Shown piece after piece: positions 34,572-40,843 of a stretch of DNA of 40,843 nt. Under the pieces are notes generated by a model, which was not told where the DNA came from, ran no database searches, and saw only the letters and a list, made by a program, of their open reading frames with translations. Position numbers and translations under genes: made by a program. The stretch's first letter is position 1. Each line of letters opens with the position of its first letter. Source of the stretch: Candidatus Kapaibacterium sp. (lineage in GTDB: Bacteria > Bacteroidota > Ignavibacteria > Palsa-1295); NCBI GenBank assembly GCA_017882165.1, contig JADGPZ010000008.1, forward strand, positions 1 to 40,843, read 5' to 3'.

Positions 34572-35694
34572 CGCTTGCGGAATACTGATTCCGGAACGCC
34601 GGAAGCCATTCATTGAACGACCCATCCAGGATTCTCTCCCTCGCCTCTCGCACAAGCTGCTCGTAGAATGCAACATTGTGCATCGTTGCGAGCATGAGTC
34701 CAAGTATCTCGTTGGTGTTGAAGAGATGGGCGAGATAGGCCTTCGAGAAATTCCGTGATGCGTAGCTATCGGTCTCTTCGTCGATGGGGGAGAAGTCCTG
34801 TTTCCACTTCGAGTTACGCATGTTGAGTTTACCCCGTCGCGTAAAGAGCTGCCCGTTCCGCGCGTTGCGCGTGGGCAGTACGCAATCGAACATATCGACA
34901 CCGCGCTCGATGGATTCGAGCAAGTCGAGCGGCGTGCCAACGCCCATCAGGTAGCGTGGCTTCTCTACTGGCAGAATATCCGTCATCCAATCGGTGACTT
35001 CATACATCGTCTCATTCGGTTCACCGACGGCGAGTCCGCCTATGGCGTAGCCGTCGGCACTTAGCTCGATCAGTTTGCTCGCGCACGCTTCGCGCATGGT
35101 GCGGTCCGTGCCGCCTTGCACGATCGGGAAGAGGGATTGTGGATAACCATGATCGCAGTTCGTCTTCGCAAGATGCTCCATGCTCCGCTGCGCCCACGCG
35201 ATGGTGCGGCGCACGGCTTGGGCGATGATCTCCGGCTCGGCCTTTGAGGGCGGACACTCGTCGAGCGGCATGATAATATCCGCGCCAATCGCCCGTTCGA
35301 TCTCGATCACTTTCTCCGCAGTGAAGTAATGCGCCGATCCATCGAGGTGGCTTTTGAAGTGGACACCATCGTAGGTCGTCTTCCGAAGATCGGCGAGTGA
35401 ATAGACCTGATAGCCGCCTGAGTCCGTGAGAACGCTTCCATTCCAATTCGCGAAGCGGTGAATGCCACCAGCTTTGGCAATGACTTCCGTGCCAGGACGA
35501 AGGTAAAGATGATACGCATTTGCGAGGACCATCCGTGCGCCGGTTTCCCATACGTCGCGCGCAGTGAGTGCCTTGACGGTGCCCAACGTTCCGACAGGCA
35601 TGAACGCTGGCGTCAGCACTTCACCATGCGCAGTCTGGATGCGTCCGGCTCGCGCTTTGGACTTCGTGTCGCTCTGTTCGAGTGTAAACTGCAC
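34558..35694 (-). CDS. tgt: Queuine / preQ1 tRNA-guanine transglycosylase
   Basis: 378 residues from GTG 35694. It exchanges guanine 34 of GUN-anticodon tRNAs for preQ1. Family motifs: TPAFMPVGTLGTVK, LTDSGGYQVYSL, FPIVQGGTDRTMREACASKL, GGLAVGEPNETMYE, YLMGVGTPLDLLE and MFDCVLPTRNARNGQLF with the catalytic aspartate. In the zinc site the usual C-x-C-x2-C is replaced: T308, S310 and S313 stand where cysteines are expected, while the fourth ligand H339 is kept. The gene begins 3 bases after the ABC ATPase stop and overlaps the Nudix gene by 14 bases. Function is likely retained but the zinc site is not standard. Confidence 0.94.
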   Translation of the reverse strand: MQFTLEQSDTKSKARAGRIQTAHGEVLTPAFMPVGTLGTVKALTARDVWETGARMVLANAYHLYLRPGTEVIAKAGGIHRFANWNGSVLTDSGGYQVYSLADLRKTTYDGVHFKSHLDGSAHYFTAEKVIEIERAIGADIIMPLDECPPSKAEPEIIAQAVRRTIAWAQRSMEHLAKTNCDHGYPQSLFPIVQGGTDRTMREACASKLIELSADGYAIGGLAVGEPNETMYEVTDWMTDILPVEKPRYLMGVGTPLDLLESIERGVDMFDCVLPTRNARNGQLFTRRGKLNMRNSKWKQDFSPIDEETDSYASRNFSKAYLAHLFNTNEILGLMLATMHNVAFYEQLVREARERILDGSFNEWLPAFRNQYSASDDNP

Positions 35695-35697
35695 AGC

Positions 35698-36465
35698 TTA
35701 AACTGCTTCGAGCCGGATTTCTCGGTGGGCAATCTCCCGCTCGCGAGAATCATTCGTTGCAAGGAAGACGATCGCTCCGGCATTGGATACGGAATGAATT
35801 TCGCCGAGGACGTTCTTCGTCCCTTCGTCATCGAGATTCGAGGTGATTTCATCGAGGAGAAAAACCTCCGGCGTACACGCAAACCCGATTGCACAACGGA
35901 CCCGCTGCTTCATGCCAGAGCTGTAGGCCGAGAGCGGCCGATCGCTCTTGGCAATCTCAGGGGCAAGACCAAATCTCAGTAGCAGATCCAGGGGCTCTCC
36001 CTTCCCCATGTGAAATCCTTTCAGGTCGGCGACGAGTTCAACATGCTCGATCGCTGTTAACTCGCCGTACAACTCAAGATAAGGCGCAGCGAACCCCTGA
36101 ATCTTGCGGATGCCATCATGATCGAGCACTATGTTATCGCGCATCTCGTGAACCCGATCGTCGCCAGTGCTCTGGCTGATCGACCCATTCGCATTGCGCC
36201 CACTGGCCGGTTCCTTCCGCATTGGTAGAACGGTCTTACGCTTGACCATGACCATGTGGTCGAGGTGCCTTCTCCACTCGCACGATCCCTTCGTTGGGGA
36301 AAGAACTCCGGCGATGATCTTGAGCAGCGTTGACTTGCCCGCGCCGTTCGCTCCCGTGATTGCGATAATCTCTCCGGCGTGTGCTTCGAACGAGACCGGC
36401 TTCATGACCGGGCGTGCTGTGTATCGCTTCACAACGCCGGAGGCGACAATGCGAAGGTTATTCAC
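35698..36465 (-). CDS. ABC transporter ATP-binding protein without a linked permease
   Basis: 255 residues from GTG 36465, which overlaps the end of the thioesterase gene by 8 bases; the frame stays open to 36636 but that part lies inside the thioesterase. Walker A GANGAGKST is at residues 38-46, signature YSSGMKQR and Walker B VFLLDE follow, with D-loop SNLD. Between Walker A and the Q-loop region (FAAPYLELYGELTAIEHV) there is an extra charged stretch of about 45 residues. The switch histidine is replaced by asparagine in FLATNDSRE. No membrane partner is nearby, so its transport substrate is unknown; a CcmA- or LptB-like role is possible but unsupported. Confidence 0.85.
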   Translation of the reverse strand: MNNLRIVASGVVKRYTARPVMKPVSFEAHAGEIIAITGANGAGKSTLLKIIAGVLSPTKGSCEWRRHLDHMVMVKRKTVLPMRKEPASGRNANGSISQSTGDDRVHEMRDNIVLDHDGIRKIQGFAAPYLELYGELTAIEHVELVADLKGFHMGKGEPLDLLLRFGLAPEIAKSDRPLSAYSSGMKQRVRCAIGFACTPEVFLLDEITSNLDDEGTKNVLGEIHSVSNAGAIVFLATNDSREREIAHREIRLEAV

Positions 36466-37009
36466 CAGCGTGCTCGGATTCGTGTTCACGCCGCTCGCGC
36501 TCCACGAGCTTCTTGCGCGTATCCAACCGCTTCTCACGGCGGTCCTGCGCATCCGCGAAGCGGCGCTTCTCCTGGTCGGTTTCGGGTGCGACCGGAGGCA
36601 CCGGAACGCTGTGGCCAATTTCGTCGATCGCAACAAAAGTCAGATACGCCGAGCTGACGTGCCGCGTGTCCCCGGTGCGAAAATCTTCGACGATGACATG
36701 GACGCCGACTTCCATCGAAGTGCGGAATGCCCGATTCACACTCGCGCGCAACCGGACGACCTGGCCAAGCTTGACCGGTCCCAGAAAACTCATCTCATCG
36801 ATGCTGGCCGTAACACAAATGCGACCGCTGTGCCGCTGGGCGCTGAGCGCGGCCGCAATATCGACCCAGTGCATCAGCCGACCGCCGAGCAGGTTGCCAA
36901 GTTGGTTGGTATCGTTCGGCAGGACGACCTCTGTCATCTCGAGGTGAGAAGCTGTGGGTGCCTTAGCCGCTAATGGCGATTTGGGCGTCATGGATTGAGA
37001 GCGGCTCAT
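36458..37009 (-). CDS. Acyl-CoA thioesterase, hotdog fold (YciA/ACOT family)
   Basis: 183 residues. One hotdog domain, recognised by NQLGNLLGGRLMHWVDIAAALSA with the catalytic aspartate, VTASIDEMSFLGPVKLGQVVRL, and SMEVGVHVIVEDFRTGD, ending with SSAYLTFVAID. The C-terminal about 50 residues are highly charged and helical (EKRRFADAQDRREKR...). It hydrolyses acyl-CoA to free acid and CoA in the cytoplasm. The start codon overlaps the bamD stop (ATGA), so the genes are coupled. Confidence 0.93.
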   Translation of the reverse strand: MSRSQSMTPKSPLAAKAPTASHLEMTEVVLPNDTNQLGNLLGGRLMHWVDIAAALSAQRHSGRICVTASIDEMSFLGPVKLGQVVRLRASVNRAFRTSMEVGVHVIVEDFRTGDTRHVSSAYLTFVAIDEIGHSVPVPPVAPETDQEKRRFADAQDRREKRLDTRKKLVERERREHESEHAGE

Positions 37010-37800
37010 GGGTTCGGCAGTTTGGATCTCAGGTGGAGTGCGCGCTGGCGCTCATCGGTGGTGGCATCCTTCAAGTACTTTGCGTCGAATGCATCGAGCG
37101 CTTGCCGCGCGTCATTCATTTTCTTTCGATCGAATTGGAGCTCCGCAACACGCAATTCCGATTCCGGCGCCAAGGGGGTATCGTAGTAGGAGTCGAGCAC
37201 GCGGTTGTAATAGACGAGCGCGGACTTCGGATCTTCGAGTTTGTCGTAGAGCTGCCCGGAAAGAAAAAACTTTTCGGCAAGCTTGGTGCGGATTTCGACG
37301 ATGCGCTTTTGCGCGCTGTCCAGCAGGGCGGGCGCGGCGTTGGTGTAATCGCGGAGAAAAATCTGAAATTCGCTGAGCGCAAGCGTTGTGTAAGCCTGAT
37401 CCAACTCTGGTCGCGGCGAAATCTGATAATAACTCTCGCCGGCCATGTATTGCGCGCGCGAAGCGAACGGTGAGTTCGGATAGTTGCGCCGGACGGCATG
37501 GAAGTCGAGCGCCGCACTGCTGAACATGTCCGAGCTGAATCGGGCCATCGCTTCGAGATAGGTCGCTTCCGCAGCGATCGTCGAGGCGGGGGACTGGACT
37601 CGGACCTCCTCGAAGAGTCGAATCGCCTCAAGCCAGTCCTGCTTCGCGTAGGCCGCTTTGCCATCGGCGAAGAGCTTTTCCGCGTTGCCGAGTGGCGTTG
37701 TTTTCGCCATTTGGTCGCTGCTCGATCCGCAGCCCCATGCGGCCAGGACGAGCAGACCGGCGGCAAGAATAGAAAGAGGTAGATTGCGCGTATATTTCAA
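37006..37800 (-). CDS. bamD: Outer membrane assembly lipoprotein BamD
   Basis: 264 residues. A signal peptide ends LVLAAWGCGSS; the cysteine would be acylated although the lipobox is imperfect (A-A-W-G-C). TPR-like helices follow: AEKLFADGKAAYAKQDWLEAIRLFEEV, EATYLEAMARFSSDMFSSAALDFHAVRRNYPNSPFASRAQYMAGESYY, then LSEFQIFLRDYTNAAP and KLEDPKSALVYYNRVLDSYYDTPLAPES. The YPNSP-A-A-Y-M-GES pattern is characteristic of BamD/ComL. It takes part in beta-barrel insertion with BamA. First gene of a tight five-gene run. Confidence 0.92.
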   Translation of the reverse strand: MKYTRNLPLSILAAGLLVLAAWGCGSSSDQMAKTTPLGNAEKLFADGKAAYAKQDWLEAIRLFEEVRVQSPASTIAAEATYLEAMARFSSDMFSSAALDFHAVRRNYPNSPFASRAQYMAGESYYQISPRPELDQAYTTLALSEFQIFLRDYTNAAPALLDSAQKRIVEIRTKLAEKFFLSGQLYDKLEDPKSALVYYNRVLDSYYDTPLAPESELRVAELQFDRKKMNDARQALDAFDAKYLKDATTDERQRALHLRSKLPNP

Positions 37801-37820
37801 AGGCTTTTAATAGAGTGGCT

Positions 37821-37838
37821 CGGATGAGCGATCATCCG
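37821..37838. promoter_or_regulatory. Palindrome upstream of bamD, identical core to the lrp site
   Basis: CGGATGA-GCGA-TCATCCG, a 7-bp perfect palindrome in the 38-base spacer between the stop of the 37839 gene and the bamD start. The 16-base core GGATGAGCGATCATCC is identical to that at 14363-14378. It could be an operator or a small repeat. Confidence 0.5.
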
Positions 37839-38357
37839 CTAACCCCGGACCAGAAAGAAGAGTGCAACGATTACGGCTGCGCCAATGACGACGAGCGCAG
37901 GCTCCAGTGTTCGCGACCAGAAGGTCTGTTTCGTTTCCTCCAGAGCGTGTACGAAAGGATCGTGATTGGATTCAATTGCGTTCAATTCTGCCGACGAAAG
38001 GGTAAGGTCGAAGCTGCCCCACAGCGATCTCCAAAGCGCGACGGAGCTGCCGGATCGAATCAGATTCCCTTGCACAGTAACGCTCAGGTTCGTCGAAGCA
38101 GTATGTCCCGGAATCGTAGCAGTCATCTTCTCGATGTGGAAGATCGCTGGAGAATTTCCAACAGGTTTTGGCACGGCTTCAAGCAGTGGCCGAAGGCTGG
38201 AGTCACCGGCGAGCATCACTTGCCCGTTGTCCACCGGCTGTATGAGCGTCGCGAGCGCCCGTGCCAAAACACTATCAGCATGACTTAGCTGTGACGAAGC
38301 CGCCTGTGGCCAGGCGGCTTCGAACAACAAAACAATGATGATCGCAGCGATTCGCAA
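37839..38357 (-). CDS. Unknown exported protein with C-terminal membrane anchor
   Basis: 172 residues if translated from TTG 38357, four bases after the gdhA stop; an ATG at 38414 would overlap gdhA by 53 bases. The N-terminus RIAAIIIVLLFEAAWPQAASSQ is a likely signal peptide. The middle contains beta-type sequence (IFHIEKMTATIPGHTASTNLSVTVQGNLIRSG) and a short helical part, and the last 20 residues (LEPALVVIGAAVIVALFFLVRG) form one membrane helix. I do not recognise a family. Position between gdhA and bamD in the same direction suggests co-transcription but not a function. Confidence 0.65.
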   Translation of the reverse strand: MRIAAIIIVLLFEAAWPQAASSQLSHADSVLARALATLIQPVDNGQVMLAGDSSLRPLLEAVPKPVGNSPAIFHIEKMTATIPGHTASTNLSVTVQGNLIRSGSSVALWRSLWGSFDLTLSSAELNAIESNHDPFVHALEETKQTFWSRTLEPALVVIGAAVIVALFFLVRG

Positions 38358-38361
38358 ACGA

Positions 38362-39723
38362 TTACCCGTAGATGCCGCGAAGGCGCAGCGTCTTTGCCAC
38401 CTTGTCAATGGCAAGGATATACGATGCGAGCCTTAGCGAGACCTTGTACTGCAACGAGGCCGCATAGACCCGATCGAAGGCAGAGTTCATCGCCGTCGCG
38501 AGACGTTCGTTGACCACGTCGAGTGTCCAATGGTATCCGCCGCGGTTCTGAACCCACTCGAAATAGCTGACGGTCACGCCGCCGGCATTCGCGAGAATAT
38601 CCGGTACGACGAGAATGCCCTTCGATTCGAGAATTGGATCGGCACCGGCCGTCGTTGGGCCGTTCGCGCCTTCGACGATGAGCTTCGCCTGAATGTTGTG
38701 TGCGTTGCGCTTCGTAATGCGGTCCTCACGCGCCGCCGGAACGAGCACGTCGCAATCGAGCGTCAGAAGCTGCTCGTTCGTGATCCGCTCTGCATCGGGG
38801 AAGCCTTCGAGCAGGTGCCCGTGGCTCTCGACCCACGCGATCGCCTTCTGGATATCGATGCCGCCATCGTTATGATAAGCGCCACTGATATCGGAAATGC
38901 CAACGATCTTCGCGCCTTGCTCGGCGAGCAGTTCGGCGGAGATCGAGCCGACATTGCCAAATCCTTCGACCGCGACCGTCGCTTGCTTCGGATTGATGCC
39001 AATCTTTTCCATCGCGCGCAGTGCAGAGTGCATCACGCCACGTCCAGTTGCCTCGCGGCGTCCGAGGCTGCCACCGAGCACGATCGGCTTGCCCGTTACC
39101 ACACCGGGCTCCGTGCGCTTCACGTGCATGGAATACGTGTCGAGGATCCACGCCATGATCTGCTCGTTCGTGTTCACGTCCGGCGCGGGGATGTCCCGGT
39201 CGGGTCCGAACACATCGAGCATGTTGGCTGTGTAGCGGCGGGTGATCTTCTCGATCTGCGCCATCGTGAGCGTGCGCGGATCGCAGCACACGCCGCCCTT
39301 TGCGCCGCCAAACGGAATATCGACGACCGCGCACTTCCACGTCATCCACGCGGCGAGCGCCTTGACTTCATCTAAGTTCACATCGGGCGCATAGCGAATG
39401 CCGCCCTTGCTCGGTCCGAGAATGTCATTGTGAATGACGCGGTAGCCTTCGAAGACCTGCACGGAGCCATCGTCCATCTGGATCGGGATCGAGACGATCA
39501 CCGATTTGACCGGGGTCTTGAGGTACTGGTAAATACCCGGCTCGAGCTTCAGGATTTCCGCAGCGCGGTCGAATCGCTGCATCATGCTTTCGAGCGGATT
39601 GTCTCTATCGACGATCGGGGCCGGCTCCTTATACACGGAAGGAATGCTATTGGGCCGGTCGGCACCGTTCGTGTGCTGCCCGTTCGTGCTGGTTTTCGAG
39701 GGTGTGTCTGTTACTGTTGCCAT
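38362..39723 (-). CDS. gdhA: Glutamate dehydrogenase (Glu/Leu/Phe/Val family)
   Basis: 453 residues. It interconverts glutamate with 2-oxoglutarate and ammonia. After a low-complexity N-terminal tail of about 35 residues come YQYLKTPVKSVIVSIPIQMDDG, GPSKGGIRYAPDVNLDEVKALAAWMTWKCAVVDIPFGGAKGGVCCDP with the catalytic lysine, and the Rossmann part VAVEGFGNVGSISAELLAEQGAKIVGISD. The C-terminus (PDILANAGGVTVSYFEWVQNR) is typical. The family includes hexameric NAD- and NADP-linked enzymes; cofactor cannot be assigned safely, though the acidic residue in GISDISG after the second strand fits NAD. It lies upstream of the unknown 37839 gene by 4 bases. Confidence 0.95.
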   Translation of the reverse strand: MATVTDTPSKTSTNGQHTNGADRPNSIPSVYKEPAPIVDRDNPLESMMQRFDRAAEILKLEPGIYQYLKTPVKSVIVSIPIQMDDGSVQVFEGYRVIHNDILGPSKGGIRYAPDVNLDEVKALAAWMTWKCAVVDIPFGGAKGGVCCDPRTLTMAQIEKITRRYTANMLDVFGPDRDIPAPDVNTNEQIMAWILDTYSMHVKRTEPGVVTGKPIVLGGSLGRREATGRGVMHSALRAMEKIGINPKQATVAVEGFGNVGSISAELLAEQGAKIVGISDISGAYHNDGGIDIQKAIAWVESHGHLLEGFPDAERITNEQLLTLDCDVLVPAAREDRITKRNAHNIQAKLIVEGANGPTTAGADPILESKGILVVPDILANAGGVTVSYFEWVQNRGGYHWTLDVVNERLATAMNSAFDRVYAASLQYKVSLRLASYILAIDKVAKTLRLRGIYG

Positions 39724-39803
39724 GAGATCAGCTTCGTTAAGTCTTCCCCACCGTATTTAGGAGGCCGGGGGGCATTGTTTCGGGCGCGTTAACAACGATC
39801 GTT

Positions 39804-40715
39804 CTACTTTCTTTCCATAAGTTTTTCGATTAAATGCCTGCTCAGGAGCGGGCTGTCGTCGAGGAAATGACGCGATAATTGCCTTGATTGCCGAACTTGC
39901 TCCGGATCGATCTGGCAAACGACGAAGTCTTCCTCGAAGAATTTCGCCCGCGCGATCGTCTCGCCGCTCGGCGCAACCACTTCCGAACCGCCCCAAAAAT
40001 TCACGCCATCCTCGACACCAACGCGGTTCACGAAGACGACGAAAATGCTGAAAAGCCGAGCATACGCCGCGTGGTGCTCGCGATTGATCGTGTAGTTCTC
40101 CGGCTCTTTCGTGGCTTGTGCTGCTTCGCCGGTATCGAGTCGTGTCGGGCTGGCAGCGATTGCGATGATAAGCTGCGCGTCGTCGAGCGCTTCGACATAC
40201 GGCAGCGCCGGATGCCAGAGGTCTTCGCAGACGAGCAGACCGATGCGACCCAAACGTGTGGAATCGAATCCCACGGCCTCGACACCACTCCGGAAATACC
40301 GGCCTTCCTCGAACATGCCGTACGTCGGCGGATAGACCTTCCGGTGCGTGTGCCGCACCTCGCCATTCTCGATCAGTAGCGCCGAGTTATAGACCGCCCC
40401 TCGCTCATCTTCCTCGACCGCCCCGCAGATAATCGTTATCTGCTTCGATAGCTCCAGCAACGGACCCAGCACCGCGTGCTGTGCGCCCGCGTGGTGGGCG
40501 CCAACTCTGGCGCCCACACCCAAATTCAAAGCCAGATCGAAGTTCAGATCCCGAACGGTGTATCCCGAAAGCGATAGCTCCGGAAAAATAATCGCGTCCG
40601 CCTTCTCGCCGATCGCGCGCTGGCAAAGCTCCACGTGCCGGGCGACATTCTTCCCGACATCCCCGAGAACGGAGGAGGTCTGTGCGAGCACAATCTTCGA
40701 AGGTTTAAGAAGCAC
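39804..40715 (-). CDS. Carbon-nitrogen hydrolase (nitrilase superfamily)
   Basis: 303 residues from GTG 40715, where family homology begins (LLKPSKIVLAQTSSVLGDVGKN); an ATG at 40814 would add 33 unlike residues. The catalytic triad is visible: E46 in FPELSLSGY, K126 in HRKVYPPTYG and C163 in LLVCEDLWHP. The motifs resemble the glutaminase domain of NAD synthetase and N-carbamoylputrescine/beta-ureidopropionase-type amidases; the substrate is open. Residues 67-74 (VGARVGAH) are encoded by a perfect 10-bp stem hairpin, suggesting insertion of a small repeat in frame. Separated from gdhA by 80 bases. Confidence 0.88.
   Translation of the reverse strand: MLLKPSKIVLAQTSSVLGDVGKNVARHVELCQRAIGEKADAIIFPELSLSGYTVRDLNFDLALNLGVGARVGAHHAGAQHAVLGPLLELSKQITIICGAVEEDERGAVYNSALLIENGEVRHTHRKVYPPTYGMFEEGRYFRSGVEAVGFDSTRLGRIGLLVCEDLWHPALPYVEALDDAQLIIAIAASPTRLDTGEAAQATKEPENYTINREHHAAYARLFSIFVVFVNRVGVEDGVNFWGGSEVVAPSGETIARAKFFEEDFVVCQIDPEQVRQSRQLSRHFLDDSPLLSRHLIEKLMERK
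40494..40517. repeat. REP-like hairpin inside the nitrilase gene
   Basis: GTGGGCGCCA, loop ACTC, TGGCGCCCAC: a 10-bp perfect stem of 24 bases (eight codons) inside the coding frame, giving residues 67-74. Its form resembles dispersed intergenic REP units. Confidence 0.7.
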
Positions 40716-40843
40716 GCGTGCAAAACAGATTGCTGGAAAAAACGTGCTCGCGGAGTGCAGATGCGTTTGTGCTTCATGAACTATCTCGATTCCAGCCGGT
40801 ATTCGCCACTTCATTTAGACAGCGCAAAGCATTTTGATTTTCG

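Noticed and set aside
34572-34940. Upstream extension of the Nudix frame
   Set aside because: Lies within tgt; the Nudix fold begins at ATG 34571.
36466-36636. Upstream extension of the ABC ATPase frame
   Set aside because: Lies within the thioesterase gene and is Arg/Ser-rich without homology.

Overview
The window looks like chromosomal DNA of a moderately GC-rich Gram-negative bacterium of the Bacteroidota/Chlorobiota group, most plausibly an Ignavibacteria- or Kapabacteria-like lineage. The evidence is five proteins ending in type IX secretion (T9SS) C-terminal sorting domains, a PorU-type C25 sortase next to a PorD/DUF4835 protein, a non-adenylylatable glutamine synthetase, a Tgt without the usual zinc cysteines, and a BamD lipoprotein. 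The phylum-level placement is inference; nothing here fixes the species. No transposase, integrase, phage module or CRISPR array is visible.

Layout. 1-2910 (minus): pntA-pntB, proton-translocating transhydrogenase, with pntB cut by the window edge. 3188-12132 (plus): three exported proteins. The first is a 1586-residue adhesin/tail-fibre-like protein with YadA-head-type repeats. The second is a 133-residue protein that is almost only a T9SS tag. The third is a ~1000-residue BNR-repeat/Ig-like/cohesin-like T9SS cargo. 12351-14348 (minus): glnA and an Lrp-family regulator. 14451-17104 (plus): L-threonine aldolase translationally coupled to a GT-C-like membrane protein. 17073-26518 (minus): a T9SS-tagged PQQ sugar dehydrogenase with a cupredoxin lipoprotein, then tRNA-Val, then PorU and PorD. 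27078-31382 (plus): a large beta-helix T9SS cargo whose sorting domain is interrupted by an in-frame TAA. 31499-34571 (minus): tRNA-Leu, greA, ribBA, yajC and a Nudix hydrolase gene. 34558-39723 (minus): tightly packed genes for gdhA, an unknown membrane protein, bamD, acyl-CoA thioesterase, ABC ATPase, tgt and Nudix. 39804-40715 (minus): a nitrilase-family amidohydrolase.

How parts work together. PorU and PorD are T9SS components that would export and process the tagged proteins seen around them. The tagged PQQ dehydrogenase and the type-1 copper lipoprotein, separated by 7 bases, suggest a surface sugar-oxidation/electron-transfer pair. glnA, gdhA, the Lrp regulator and pntAB all concern nitrogen and redox balance, though they are not in one operon.

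The most unusual feature of the window is its intergenic DNA. Many spacers are filled by repeats of a few kinds: degenerate heptanucleotide tandem tracts (at least six), long inverted repeats with GAACC ends, a GCTCCNTAGGAGCG/CCCCCGGC composite palindrome, and REP-like hairpins. Several run into coding sequence: the last codons of lrp, the start of the cupredoxin gene, the stop of greA and the body of the nitrilase gene.
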